Source: Eurosta solidaginis
Taxonomy: Eukaryota; Arthropoda; Insecta; Diptera; Tephritidae
DNA length: 64,000 bases
Assembly (NCBI RefSeq): GCF_040869045.1
Contig: NC_090323.1
Location: forward strand, 152,726,426 to 152,790,425
Direction: 5' to 3'
The translations under genes and the position numbers were made by a program. The notes under the pieces are model-generated. The model did not search any database. It saw only the letters and a program-made list of their open reading frames with translations, and was not told the DNA's origin. Positions 20,601-31,815 of this stretch are shown here, one piece after another; position 1 is the stretch's first letter; every line of letters starts with the position of its first letter.

Positions 20601-21305
20601 GCAGCCAAACTAGCGCCCAGGTACAGTGGACCCCACCGGGTAACGAACTTTGTATCACCAGTGATCGTAGAGCTAGACAAAGTTTTCAGAGGAAGGAGGA
20701 GGACAGCCCACTTAAGTGAGCTGAAAGCATACCACGCAACCGACGCCGCCGACAACAATGAATCCATAAAGCAAAGGAATGAACAGGGTAACAAGAAGAA
20801 CGCTAGTGAAGATCAAATCCCGTCAACATCGTCCAATCGAACAACAAACAATATCCCCGAGGTACAACAACAGAGAGAGAACAGCGAGGTAGCCATCTGT
20901 GGTACGCTCACACGAGTCAGCGAAGAGGCCGAGAGACAACACGAAGAGGACCAAAGTCCTAGCCAACAACTGATAGTATATAAAGACGCTCAAGTGCAAA
21001 ACAATACGGAGAATCAGGCACGAACATTTCCAGAAAATCAGGTACAGGTCGCTCGAGGAACCCAAGTACAGATCGCCAAAGGACCGATACCTGTAGCAAG
21101 ATTACACCTAGGAAGACAGTTTGCTATAGCAGCCCTAAATGAACACACACACAGAGACAGCTCCGGAATAACGGATTATTACGTGAGATTCTACTGCAAC
21201 TCGAATCAAATCGGTAGTAACGCACACGCCCAACCGCAACAGTATCAAATCATACACGAAGAAATTTCATTTCAAGAAGTACCCGAACTTCGGATCAACC
21301 ACTGA
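17610..21305 (+). CDS. pol: Gypsy Pol polyprotein (protease, RT, RNase H, integrase)
   Basis: Pol is read after -1 frameshifting; an apparent start at 17625 is a TTG and probably not used. Counting from 17625: aspartic protease DTGATRSF at about 42-49; reverse transcriptase with LDLKNGYWQIPM and catalytic YLDD at 355-358; RNase H with TDAS near 503-506, EKECLAIVWAI and TDHLALKWL; integrase with the zinc-binding H-H-C-C set (first His near 696, CHGC), catalytic Asp765 in ADFVGP, Asp825 in TDNGAQF and Glu860 in PTERANR. A GPHRVTNF segment and a polar, Gln/Glu-rich tail follow. All catalytic motifs are present and the frame is uninterrupted for over 1,200 codons. It would supply every enzyme for reverse transcription and integration. 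Confidence 0.96.
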   Translation, partial: RPETSLAPRSGVSPNATSGKLNTLRHTNGRILANITVNGEEVVAAIDTGATRSFVSGTLTRRLKTGIFKAIETRVILGDGKPKTIIEAVDVEVRMSNQVLRNEMLILPGLVDEVVLRTDYLAKVNMEMRCGEQTLTLNTNNQEEDAVTCTTMVESRNGSSHKDNSLKVANTDESVSKFLNKELQMFQEMSGVSNVATHKIVMRDDRSMKQRYYPKNPKMQEIINKEIDELIEKGCIEPSRSPHSAPIVLARKKNGKWRLCVDYRQLNARSVPDAYPLPRIQHILDRLRSARFISSLDLKNGYWQIPMEENSKQYTAFTVPGRGLYQWKVMPFGLHSAPATFQRALDHVIGPELEPYAFAYLDDIIITSKTLEEHIRHLAEVFQRLRRANLKINPEKCEFFKKSLKYLGHVVSEEGIHTDPDKIAAIKELTPPNNLRELRRFLGVVSWYRRFVSDFSQVSHPLTSMLKKGRKWKWSEEQQLAFEALKAALTQAPVLACLDFSKKFCLQTDASDFGLGAVLTQGSDSEERVIAYASRRLNKAETNYSPTEKECLAIVWAIRKMRPYLEGYTFTVITDHLALKWLNAIDSPTGRIARWALELQQYSFDVQYRKGKLNVVADALSRQPMDEQLTTLTVEQGKDECKWLKAKITEVRKAPEKFPDYVIEDGKLYRRIESQVDGEDAVPWKLCVPTPQRRRVLAEIHDTPCAGHMGVRKSIARATTRYYWPGMFRDVRKYVQQCHGCQVYKPSQQQAAGKMLTKIPEEPWATVCADFVGPMSRSKHGNTMALVFVDRFSKWVEIMAIRKATTESVVRGFRERILARFGIPKVLITDNGAQFVSKRFKKYLEELGVKHQLTAPYTPQENPTERANRNIKRMIAQFSGNEQRTWDELIPEITLALNTSVCESTGYSPAYVVQGREPRIPNSLYDEHTYGSGERVANPAEKSMKMKEIFDMVRRKQERASAEQAKHYNLRRRQWRPAIGDLVLVKEHQLSKAVDNFAAKLAPRYSGPHRVTNFVSPVIVELDKVFRGRRRTAHLSELKAYHATDAADNNESIKQRNEQGNKKNASEDQIPSTSSNRTTNNIPEVQQQRENSEVAICGTLTRVSEEAERQHEEDQSPSQQLIVYKDAQVQNNTENQARTFPENQVQVARGTQVQIAKGPIPVARLHLGRQFAIAALNEHTHRDSSGITDYYVRFYCNSNQIGSNAHAQPQQYQIIHEEISFQEVPELRINH

Positions 21306-21442
21306 AGTGCGGTAAACTCTAACCACAATTACATAATCACATAAATATACCCCGTAACTAGGCTCATGATATACCACATTTTTTTTAAATCCACCATATA
21401 CGGTGAGAGCATCCTAAGGAAAATTCACCAGTTTTTTATTTA

Positions 21443-21745
21443 CAGTATAGACTGGAGTCACACACCGCCGATGGGAAGGGAAGCAAAACGCCAACAACGA
21501 ACAACGACAGCGAAGTATTAAGCCGTATGGCCAGCGAGGTCAAAGGCAGCCTCAACAAACACAACGACGACAGCGAAATATTAAGCCGTATGGACAGTAA
21601 GGTCAACGGCAGCCTCAACGACAACAACAACCATGACGACAGCGACGACGAAGGCAGTGTGAGCGAACACTTCTTCCGAGTACGGATCACACGCACGGGC
21701 ACGGTGACCGTAAGCTTCGCTGCGGTAGGTGAGGGGGGAGTGTGA
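21443..21745 (+). CDS. Small 3' frame with a 63-bp repeat, behind a candidate splice acceptor
   Basis: After pol, a pyrimidine-rich tract ending TTTACAG (AG at 21444-21445) opens a frame that runs without a stop to the first bases of the 3' LTR, where TGA (21743-21745) closes it. The only ATGs are internal; from 21527 it encodes 72 residues. Two 21-residue repeats are visible (SEVLSRMASEVKGSLN and SEILSRMDSKVNGSLN; DNA period 63 bp, units at 21506 and 21569), followed by an acidic HDDSDDEGS stretch and FFRVRITRTGTVTVSF. No envelope-like signal peptide or membrane segment is present. A spliced accessory product is possible but unproven; the frame may be untranslated. Confidence 0.35.
   Translation, partial: QYRLESHTADGKGSKTPTTNNDSEVLSRMASEVKGSLNKHNDDSEILSRMDSKVNGSLNDNNNHDDSDDEGSVSEHFFRVRITRTGTVTVSFAAVGEGGV
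21731..21740 (+). promoter_or_regulatory. Polypurine tract
   Basis: GAGGGGGGAG directly abuts the 3' LTR and is the expected plus-strand primer for reverse transcription. Confidence 0.85.
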
Positions 21746-23124
21746 GGACCCCAAAACCGAGGGTTTGTACCCTCACAACATATACCTATTTTTCATTTTC
21801 ATGTTATACAAGAATTGAATTTAACTCTGAATTTAACATTTATACATTTTTATTACATGAATTATACCTTTATGAATTACACGTCAAAACAAATACATGC
21901 GGTCGCATATTGAATTATTATTTACTAAATTGAAGGATAAACCAGACTTGCGCACTTTTGCACGTAAGCACAATATTTACATTTTTCGCCCACATAAGTT
22001 TCAAATATAGGTCACCCTAACATACACTAAAACATTTGGAAGGAAAATGGAAATGCACAAAAACATAAAATTATGCCGGTCAACCAACCCTTTGCGCATC
22101 CAATGCACTCAGCCACAAATACAACATAATACATAATAATTTGGATAAACAAAGATCAGCAGTAAAAGTCGCCAAACTAAGCGCTGCTACTAATTGGGAC
22201 TTTTCTCTACATACTTACGTACAAGCATACGACACACCAACGCACGCGCTAAGCAGAAGCCGACAGCATCAAACGAGGCCAACGCACCATCAAAACCAAG
22301 TGACAGCGAACATACGCATAAACACAAATGATCGAATTCGATAGGTAAAGCAAAGACTGGAAAACACGGCAGGCATACAACAAGCGTACGTACGAGATTT
22401 GGCACATTGTTCGCTATGTATATTAGGGCTCCCTAAAATTGGGATATGAAATGCCGGGATAGCGAATCGCCATACATGATCGAAAATATGCATATATGTA
22501 TATATACCGATGTACCACCATATGTATGATAATGGAAAGAGGGAAAACGCATGTTAGCATGTAAGCGTATGTATGTACCAATAGAATACAGCGAAAGTAG
22601 CGTTAACTAGAATTCGATTTTTGCATTTCCAACTTTTATAATTGTTATTGTAAAATTACTGACTGCCTGCGTGCAGTCCTACATAATTTTATAACTGAGG
22701 AATTATTACAACGAATTGTTTTTAGGAAATAACTGTCCACCGGCGAAAAAAATCGTATATAAGGGCGGAAAATTAGCTTGTAAGATCAGAAGCTAGGAGA
22801 TAGGCATACGAGTCAGTGGGCTTCTACCACTGACCAACACGACCTGAAGGTTTCTACTTCATTTCGTGAATTATTTTATATTCAGTAGGAGGTTTCTACT
22901 CCAACTGACGGAGAGCTAGCAGAGGGGTTCTACCTCAGCTACTCTTATTTAGACAGGGACAAAGAATAGGAGTAGCTCTTAAGGATATCGATCCCTTTTT
23001 AAATAAACTTTATAACGTTTTCAGAACTCCTTTGTCTATTTATTTTCATCGGTATAGGTTCCCCCACCAAATATAGGAACCCTGGACGGACTGGGCATAC
23101 CTCAGCAGGAATTAGTCCGTCACA
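21741..23124 (+). repeat. Gypsy element 3' LTR
   Basis: A 1384-bp copy of the 5' LTR. The only difference I found is a run of three rather than four T near 21766, within the terminal palindrome. It carries the same TATA box (22756), stem-loop array (22809-22944) and AATAAA (23002-23007). It ends CCGTCACA, followed by the target duplication GTTC. Confidence 0.95.
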
Positions 23125-23128
23125 GTTC

Positions 23129-23480
23129 CGAATCTCGTTTCATTCTCTTAATATTTTTCAATTAGCTACGATTTTGGTAACGTTCTTTAAATTTAATGCA
23201 GTTTGTTCCGCTCTTGGCTTTGATTTTCAAAAATGGGTTGGGTTAAGTTTAGGTTAAGGAGTGGGCATTGAAAATTATTCCTGTTCCGACCTGGTTTTGG
23301 GTGATTATTCAGTTCGTTCCCATTTTGGTTCTGTCTTTTAAATTTTTTCGGTACCGTTTTTGTCTTCTTCCATTTATTATATCCATTGTTTCGTTCTGCT
23401 TCTAAAAAATTATTTCCATTAAGTCCCTTTGAGTTTTCGTTCTTTAAAACTATTTCAGGTTGGCTTCGATTATGGTTCCG
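23129..23480. repeat. Degenerate GTTTCGTTCTTTAAA-type repeat (right part)
   Basis: This is the continuation of the repeat at 14210-14937, split by the gypsy insertion. It carries TTTCATTCTC, GTAACGTTCTTTAAATTTAATGCAGTTTGTTCC-like units and TTTCGTTCTGCTTC. Confidence 0.55.
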
Positions 23481-23589
23481 TTATTCAAAATCCTTTAAGA
23501 TTTAATCTATTTTCGGAATACTCCGAAATATATAAATATATAAATAAATAAAAAAAACAATGTAGTTTGGTGGAGCTTCTGACAGCAGC

Positions 23590-24240
23590 GTATATGCGGG
23601 CAGCGGCGGTAACTGAAGCTGCGGACGTAAAAGGATATAATATTCTCGTGTGGCTAAAATAAACGAGCAGAGCCGTCAGATGTGGTTGGCATCCGGGCAA
23701 TCTGTAGTAAGAATCCATTGGGTATCTAAGGGAGGCATTCATTCTCCTTGGACAACGCCAACAATCAAAATGGAGTCCACATCTAGCCTTTCTGTACGGC
23801 ATCCAATAAGGCAAAGCGCAGTTAGTTTTCTTATAAGTGTACATTTTATCCCTACTTCAGGTGTAAACGTGGCGGTATCTCTTAAGATGCCAATTTGGCC
23901 AGGTTGGCTTAGATGTTCGGCGCCTAAGCTTTGAAGCCATTTATCGTAAGCTTGGCGGTTAATGTATTCTTGAAGTATAAGCGTACATGTGGCAAAGGAT
24001 ATAATTAAGTAATGTGCATATCTCCCAGGACCCATTTGAGGTGTAAGCGATCCTGTTGGATCATCCCCTGGGAGAATCGGCAACAGTTTAGTGTCAGCTC
24101 AGAATTAAAAACTGTAACAGCGAAGTGATTTGAATGCCGCTTTGCTGTCGCTAAAAATAATGATATTCCTGCCGAGAGTGTATTTCGCTTTCTAAACCGA
24201 TATTTCTGCTTGGAAGGCAATAGGGATAATTGGACCCGTT
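23590..24240 (-). pseudogene. RNase H-domain relic of a non-LTR retrotransposon
   Basis: The minus strand reads, across several frame breaks, as an RNase H region: IFSDSKAAFKSLRCYSF (about 24180-24110), then LKWVLGDMHI, resembling the WVPGH motif near the domain end. It continues as INRQAYDKWLQSLG and a segment like a C-terminal retroelement tail. INRQAYDKW resembles IHRQAYER near 37595 on the plus strand, so both may derive from one family of the I/LOA group. Stops and shifts make it non-functional. Confidence 0.5.
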
Positions 24241-25999
24241 TTATAAAAATACAAGCCTTTTATACAAATGAGTTTGTTCTAACAAAACTTTGTTTTCAGA
24301 ATAAGTTTACTCGTATTACAAGACTTGTATGATTTGTGAAATGAACCTCAGGTAGTCCGAAAGAGAGTTGGAGATATAGGGGCTTTCAATAGAGTAGGAT
24401 TAATCCAGACACTGTCTACAGACATTTCTCGTCAATAGAGAAAGCAATTGAGAGCAAAAAAATTCTACTGACCACCTTTCTTTAATACGAGCTTCCAACA
24501 ATGTCCTACGAGCAGCCAAATTCGAATCGACTCTGGAGGGTTTATTCTTCTAATTGGCAGAGTGGTTATGGCTGAATGAATAGGAGAGGGAACGATGGCT
24601 CCGTTTGTGAGCGACCAGCTTCTAAACCTCGATAGAATGGACTGGTATGTGGTCATTTATGCTGATCATGCGTGACAGGTAAACGGAACTAGCTCTGTTG
24701 ACCACAAAGTTATAATCCTTAGTTTAAACCATTCGCAATTGGATAGTAATCGCTGGTTTCACCAGGCAAGATTATATACCTAAGCAATCTTCTTGACAGT
24801 AAGTTATCATGGAAGCCTAATGGGGCTATCAAGACCCCATCAAGGGCCGCAGCTTGTGGCCCCGGGGAGGAATATTCCTTTATTTTAAGCTTTTATTTTA
24901 AGTTGCTCTATGTATTCATATTTTTGCATATTAAAAAAAGTGCTAATAAAATATTTAATTCAACATTTATTTGCAACATAAATCCTACATATTTCTTATT
25001 TCCCCTCATTGACGACAAGTTATTACCCATCAACCAAGTAAATATGCACCTAAATCAAAAGTAAACTATTTACAGTGTCTTTCTAAATTGCTACACACGC
25101 TAATCAACTGCTTACAGCTGTCACAGCTCTCACAGCTTCGACCGAGCTGCTCAACTACGTAAATAAGACCATAGGCAGTTAAGTGGCACTTTGCAGGCGC
25201 CTTGTCCATCGTACGCACAATTTCGTAGAAAGTTGCATTGAATAGACAGACAAGTACTTAATTGACAGGATTAAAAGATTTAGCAATCAACTTGACGTTA
25301 GTGTCGATACACAAGTAAGCTACCTTAATACCAATTACTTTGCACCACTAAGCTTATCATGTCAAGTAAACGAAATGGCCATTTCAAGGAAGTCTACTAC
25401 AAGAAGTACAAACTCATTTTATGTTCATGATGAAAGTTTGTATTTGTTAAGGATTCTCTCGAAGCTTTTGCTTGGAATTTCAAATTGCTTCGATTGTTTA
25501 TTATTTTCGATGTTGAAGTAATCGAAGAAAGATTATTAAATGCTTATGGCAAATTATATAAATCTGGTACGTACAAAGACGTTTAGGTTCTAGCATAACA
25601 TGGAGATGAGGTCATTATGCTGACCAAAGAGACTGCTTGTCTAAGTACCCGGCTCTAGAACACGACTTAGATTCTTTGGAAGATTTTTTTTACTGGACCC
25701 GAAGAATAACTGCCGTGCAGAAAATGTGACAGCCAGACCCACGAAGCACCAGTTTTTGACAAGACTTTGTGACTACCTCCGAAATGTTGCTAATCGAATG
25801 TAAAGAGGGACAGTAAGCAGTCACATTTGTACCCGCGGTGCTGAAGTCTGACCTTGAAGGCTGCAACTATTTCAGAACCGGTTCCAAAACGTAGACAGGT
25901 TCAACGCGGGGGCTGCAGAAAAAAAAGAAACAAAAAAAGCAACGCTATCCAAACAAATGACTGATTCAAAAAACTTTTTGTAATACTAACCGTTTAGAA
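24241..25999. other. Unassigned intergenic sequence
   Basis: No gene was found. The stretch at 24400-24880 has several short frames and a GC-richer character that may reflect further retroelement decay, but I could not name a family. 24900-25950 looks like ordinary non-coding fly DNA. Confidence 0.35.
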
Positions 26000-26430
26000 A
26001 ATTACCCCAGCGGGTTAGGGAGCTTAGAATATACCCGCGTTAGGTATGCCTGTCGTAAGAGGCGACTAAAATACTAAATTGATTCAAGGGGTTGTGCAGC
26101 GCAATCCTCGCAAGGGGTTGCCAGCGCAATTATAGCTCCTCCAACCCAATTGTCAAACTCACCTATCCGTGGCGAATCCTGTTACATTAACAGCCGAGGC
26201 TCTGGCGACCCCAAGTTCCTCATGGAACTAGAGGGTGGGGAGGGCGGAATGGCCTAGAAGGTTTAATGTGGTCATATAAATCGTTTTCGAGATGGTCGGG
26301 CTAGTAACTTAATGGTGCTGTGTTACTGCAACGTACCGGATCTATCTCCAGCAAAGGCCCATCAACATGGTTAACACTCCCCAAAGCCTTCGGGGAGTAT
26401 CTTTATCGTTAATACAAAATCAAACTGGCT
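26000..26430 (+). repeat. Dispersed repeat, copy 2
   Basis: This is the better preserved copy of the repeat at 525-830. It opens with GAATATACCCGCGTTAGG and GCCTGTCGTAAGAGGCGACT and contains TCGTTTTCGAGATGGTCGG. It ends with a strong hairpin, CTCCCC-AAAGCCTT-CGGGGAG (about 26378-26398). The head resembles 5' untranslated sequence of non-LTR elements. With only two copies to compare, its class stays open. Confidence 0.45.
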
Positions 26431-26589
26431 CAAAAAAAGTTTCAAAAGAGTAGCCGGCCCCAAAATTTAGAATTCGGTTCCAGAAAATTTACCTACTCAG
26501 TGAAAGAAATGAGTTCCAAAAAAGAACATATAACTGAAAGTTTCCAAAACATGACGGTTTCAAATAGAGTCAGAAATTACTATTTTTAG

Positions 26590-27720
26590 GTAATTCTACG
26601 CCTTTTTATGTATGTTTCTGTGGCGGATTTCTTATTGCTGCCTTGGAGGCGGGGCCTCTTTGATCAGATGACTGCTGTGCCGAGATTTCTTGGTATTTAG
26701 CTGAAACTGCTTTCATTTCTCTCCTTTATGAGAAGTATTCTCACCTCACTTTGTAAGTGATGCTCTGGGGACATAAATAGACATCGCGTGGCAATTCTAA
26801 GTGCGGTGTTTTGACATGGCTTCAATTTCTTCCAGTGTGTTTCTTTGAGGCTCTGCGACCATATTGGGGACGCTAAGCATATCTATAAGCTGCCGGCCAA
26901 TTGGTTATTAGCAGTTTTTTTATCATTGCCCCAAGTGCTGCCGGCAAGAGACTTGATTTGAGGTACAGTTGGGGTTAGATACATGGTCGCCAAAATGTAG
27001 ATCCTAATCGAATGTAACACCCAGTATGTTTGCATGTAAGACAGTTGGTCGCCCAATGTCATCGACGTAGATGTCCAATATGGTTGACAATTTCTTCGTG
27101 TGTGTTGTAAGTAAGGTCGCCGAGGGTTCGGTCAGTGACAATGCCAGATTTCGCGAAGTGAAAAAACTTGAAAGACCAGGGAGATAGCTGCTGATTTTAT
27201 AGCATAGCTCATCGGTGGATGAGGCGAGACTTGTTGCCATTTTCGTGCAGTTATTGGCATAGGACACAATAGTTCCTTCTTCCTTATGGCGAATGTAAAT
27301 GTTCGATATGTGGAAATTAAACAAAAGTTGGGATAGGACACCACCTGGGCTTTGCCTTGTTTAATTATTCTTAGTTTTTATGTTACGTTCCTAAACTGCA
27401 CCGATGCCTACCGATCACAAATATAATTTACAGTCTACCTTTCGAGACTTGCATGTCTTGCAGTAACGTGCTGTGCAGTCTAGCGCTAGGAATACTGTTC
27501 TATGGCGGGGTTTTTAATTCGGTACACAATTTATTTGTGTGTTGATGAATTTCGAAAACCATGCCGATGATTGGGGAACCATTGATTTCCGGTGAAATAA
27601 GAAAGCAGGACGACTTCAAGTATCTTCGCTACTGATTGCGAATGTTTGCCTACTGATACAAGTAGCTTCTTTGGCGTAGCCAAGATATAAATATTTTTTG
27701 GAAATTCTAAATCCCGCACA
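26590..27720 (-). pseudogene. Jockey-clade ORF2 relic
   Basis: Read on the minus strand from 27720, the order of segments matches the plus-strand jockey relic at 55450-57165. SPVAKILEVVLLSYF comes first, then HRHGFRNSSTHK, LFNFHISNIYIRHKEEGTIV and YANNCTKMATSL, where the catalytic YADD has become YANN. DIYVDDIGRPTVLHANILGV follows, then KSLAGSTWG and HWKKLKPCQNTALRIATRCL. Many stops and frameshifts separate the blocks. The RT active site itself is lost, so the copy is old and dead. Confidence 0.8.
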
Positions 27721-28094
27721 TTTGCGAGCTCGGGTTACCATGATCTGTTATTTGTATAGAAAGACATTGCGAAGAAAAATTAAGAAAGAAAATCAGTTAC
27801 AGATTTTAATAAATACTATTTATGTCAATAAAATTGTTATGGCAATAACAAAGTACAATCAATTATTCCGACTAGTGACTACAAACGAAACCTAATCACT
27901 CGAAAGTCGTGGTAAATATTTACTCGTTAGCTTATTTATGACATTTACGCACAATAAAAACTTAACATTTTTTTGACGGTTCAATTTATGACATTCACCA
28001 AACAACTGAAAAACTGAAAAATTTTCTATGGTAAAAAACTTGTAAAAAATTTATGAAACAATTCATTGATATTGTTAATTGATTTTATTATCAA
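27721..28094. other. AT-rich unassigned sequence
   Basis: No gene or element was recognised in this AT-rich spacer before helentron-like copy B. Confidence 0.4.
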
Positions 28095-30661
28095 CAAGTA
28101 AGGAAGGCTAAGTTCGGGTGTAACCGAACATTACATACTCAGTTGAGAGCTATGGAGACAAAATAAGGAAAATCACCATGTAGGAAAATGAACCTAGGGT
28201 AACCCTGGAATGTGGTTGTATGACATGTGTATCAAATGGAAGGTATTAAAGAGTATTTTAAGAGAGAGTAGGCCATAGTTCTATGGATGGACGCCATTTA
28301 GGGATATCGCCATAAAGGTGGACCAGGGCTGACTCTAGAATTTGTTTGTACGATATGGGTATCAAATGAAAGGTGTTACTGAGCATTTTAAGAGGGAGTG
28401 GGCCTTAGGTCTATCGGTGGACGCCTTTTCGAGATATCGCCATTAAGGTGGACCAGGGGTGACTCTAGAATGTGTTTGTACGATATGGGTATCAAATGAA
28501 AGGTGGTAATGAGTATTTTAAAAGGGAATGGGCTTTAGTTCTATAGGTGAACGCCTTTTCGAGAAATCGCCATAAAGGTGGACCAGGGGTGACTCTAGAA
28601 TATGTTTGTACGATATGGGTATCAAATGAAAGCTGCTAATGAGTATTTTGAAAAGGAGTGATCCTTAGTTCCATAGGTGGACGCCGTTTCGAGATATCGC
28701 CATTAGGGTGGGCCAGGGGTGTCTCTAGAATGTGTTTGTACGATATGGGAATCAAATGAAAGGAGTTACTGAGCATTTTAAGAGGGAGTGGGCATTTGGT
28801 CTATAGGTGGACGCGTTTTCGAGATATCGCCATTAGGGTGGGCCAGGGGTGACCCTAGAATGTGTTTGTACGATATGGGTATCAAATGAAAGGTGGTAAT
28901 GAGTATTTTAAAAGGGAGTAATCCTTAGTTCTATAGGTGGACGCCTTTTCGAGATATCGCCATTAGCGTGGGCCAGCGGTGACTCTAGAATGTTTGTACG
29001 ATATGGGTATCAAACGAAAGGTGTTACTGAGCATTTTAGGAGGGAGGGGACGTTAGGTCTATAGGTGGACGCCTTTTCGAGATATCGCCATTAGGGTGGG
29101 CCAGGGGTGACTCTAGAATGTTTGTACGATATGGGTATCAAACGAAAGGTGTTACTGAGCATTTTAAGAGGGAGTGGGCATTAGGTCTATATGTGGACGC
29201 CTTTTCGAGATATCGCCATTAGGGTGGGCCAGGGGTGACTCTAGAATGTGTTTGTACGATATGGATATCAAATTAAAGGTATTAATGAAGTTTTTAAAAG
29301 CGAGTGGCCCTTAGATTTATATGTGAAGGCGTTCCCGCGATATCGACCAAAATGTGGACCAGGTGATCCAGAAAATCATCTGTCAGGTACTGCTAATTTA
29401 TTTATATATGCAATACCACTAACACTATTCCTGCCAAGATTCCAAGGGCTGTTGATTTCGCCTTGTAGAACTTTTTCATTTTCTTCTACTTAATATGGTA
29501 GGTGTCACACCCATTTTACAAAGTTTTTTCCAAAGTTATATTTTGCGTCAATAAACCAATCCAGTTACCATGTTTCATCCCTTTTTTCGTATTTGGTATA
29601 GAATTATGGCATTTTTCATTTTTCGTAATTTTCGATATCGATAAAGTGGGCGTGGTTATGGTCGGATTTCGGTCACTTTTTATACCAAGATAAAGTGAGT
29701 TCAGATAAGTACGTGGGCTAAGTTTAGTAAAGATATATCGGTTTTTGCTCAAGTTATTGTGTTAACGGCCGAGCGGAAGGACAGACGGTGGACTGTGTAT
29801 AAAAACTGGGCGTTGCTTCCACCGATTTCGCCCATTTTCACAGAGAACAGTTACCGTCATAGAATCTATACCCTTACCAAATTTGAGAAGGATTGGTAAA
29901 TCTTTGTTCCACTTATGGCATTAAAAGTATTCTAGACAAACTAAATGAAAATGGGCGGATCCACGCCCATTTTGAAATTTTCTTTTATTTTTGTATTTTG
30001 TTGCATCATATCATTACTGGAGTTGAATTTTGACTTAATTTACTTATATACAGTGAAGATATTAAATTTTTTGTTAAAATTTGAATTAAAAAAGGTTTTT
30101 TTTTAAAAAGTGGGCGTGTTCTTCATCCAATTTTTCTAATTTTTATTTAGCACATATATAGTAATAGTAGTAACGTTCCTGCCAATTTCATCATGATATC
30201 TTCAACGACTGCCAAATTACAGCTTGCAAAACTTTTAAATTACCTTCTTGTAAAAGTGGGCGGTGCCACGCCCATTGTCCAAAATCTTACTAATTTTCTA
30301 TTCTGCGTCATAACGTCAACCCATCTACCAAGTTTCATCGGTTTAGCCGCCTTTGGCAATGAATTATCGCATTTTTTCGGTTTTCGGCGTGGTTATAGTC
30401 CGATATCGTTCATTTTAAATAGCGATCTGAGATGAGTGCCCAGTAATCTACGTACCAAATTTCATCAAGATACCTCAAAATTTACTCAAGTTATCGTGTT
30501 AACGGACAGACGGACGGACGTGGCTCAATCAAATTTTTTTTCGATACTGATGATTTTGATATATGGAATTCTATATCTATCTCGATTCCTTTATACCTGT
30601 ACAACCAACCGTTATCCAATCAAAGTTAATATACTCTGTGAGCTCTGCTCAACTGAGTATA
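28095..30661. mobile_element. Helentron/mini-me-like element, copy B
   Basis: Same layout as copy A: CAAGTAAGGAAGGCTAAG start, terminal GTTCGG/CCGAAC hairpin, TACTCAGTTGAG subterminal repeat, tandem array, non-coding body with GGGCGTGG boxes, (GGAC)n tract near 30504-30520, and a CTCAACTGAGTATA end. The array (28206-29370) holds about nine 127-130-bp units of at least two subtypes, one carrying GAGCATTTTAAGAGGGAGTGG and the other GAGTATTTTAAAAGGGAGT. There is no coding capacity. Confidence 0.7.
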
Positions 30662-31815
30662 AAAACTGCTGAGACAAATATCGGGGCAATCAGTTATGGC
30701 TAATTTAAAATCAGGCAAAAAATATGCTTTGTTATCCATCAAAAGCTATGACCTAAATAATATTAATCAAGTGCAATGAAAAGGCAATTAAGTATCTCGA
30801 AACAGGTACCCACGATAGGAGGCTAAGTAAAAAATCTGCATACTACCGGGTTGCCTAACTCAATACCTTCACACAGGGAAGGCTTGGTGAACACTAAAAG
30901 TTGCTTTGGCTTATATGGGAAAGTCAATCAGGTTTTTTGCCTTTCCTGAAAATTGTTATATTTTAAGATAATCGCGGGTTTGAATTCAGTGTGCGATATG
31001 TACATATTTGTATATGTATATAATTAGTAAGTAGATACAGAAATGCTATATGAGGAGTAGCACCGGATTTTTTGTGCTCAACAAATACTTATCACTGGTA
31101 AAAAGCATCACTCACAAGCCATTTTGATCTAAAGCTTTTCGGTTTTGCATTTTAACTCTAACAAATTCCCAATTATACAGAATTTGAGAAAATGTTCGTT
31201 CTTCTGTAAAAAGTTGGTCATGTGAATGTGGCTCGTATTGAAAATAAGAACATTGTTTTATTCAAAACCAACAAATTACATGCAAACTTATGCGTACCCG
31301 CAGAAAAAATGGGTACCGATTCGTATACGTAACATTTTTTTTTTATTAAAAGAGAGTTACAAACATACAAAAATATGATTTGTATAGCCCCTGACCCGAT
31401 TTAAATGAAATTTCATCCGATTTTCGACAAACAAACGCAAAAGAACCGGAGTTCCAAGAATAGGAGGGATAACCATTAGTAGGAAGAAATGGAAGTACGC
31501 AGTGAGGGAGAGGCAGAGAGAAAAAAATAATAAAGTAGGGAAAGTTAAACGGCGTCAAATGACAGTGGAAGCGGAAAATAGGATCAGGAAGAAGGTAAAA
31601 GAAAGGGCGACAGAGGTGCAAAAAAGTAGCAAAGGGAAAATAAAATAACGGTGAAAGCAGAGAGAGCAAGGTGACAGAAATTGGGAATGAATTACTAGGC
31701 GAAAGACTGTTGGGACTAACGAGATTAGATAGTATTATTGGGAGAGCCATTTACAGAAAGAGATACTATACAGGGGAGCAGGACTGAAAGAAGTAGGGAG
31801 AAATAATATTTTAGT
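30662..31815. other. Unassigned sequence with a purine-rich tract
   Basis: No gene was seen. 31440-31720 is strongly purine-rich on the plus strand, which explains the long minus-strand frame at 31346-31750. That frame is rich in Leu, Pro, Ser and Phe and has no domain. Confidence 0.4.

Larger units (their letters stand above)
14938..23128 (+). mobile_element. Complete Ty3/gypsy LTR retrotransposon with target duplication
   Basis: The element runs from 14942 to 23124 and is flanked by the 4-bp duplication GTTC (14938-14941 and 23125-23128). A 4-bp duplication and TG...CA termini fit Ty3/gypsy. In order it carries the 5' LTR, a duplicated primer-binding site, gag, a -1 frameshift signal, pol (protease-RT-RNase H-integrase), a 3' region with a small repeat-bearing frame, a polypurine tract and the 3' LTR. 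By eye the LTRs differ only by one T in a T run (1385 versus 1384 bp), so the insertion is very recent. Both main reading frames are open. There is no recognisable envelope gene. The clade within gypsy is not assigned. Confidence 0.95.

Noticed and set aside
23739..24083. 114-codon minus-strand frame as a gene
   Set aside because: It is out of phase with the RNase H-like blocks around it and is best explained as part of the decayed non-LTR element.
31346..31750. 134-codon minus-strand frame
   Set aside because: It is explained by a purine-rich plus strand. The product is low-complexity Leu/Pro/Phe/Ser with no motif.
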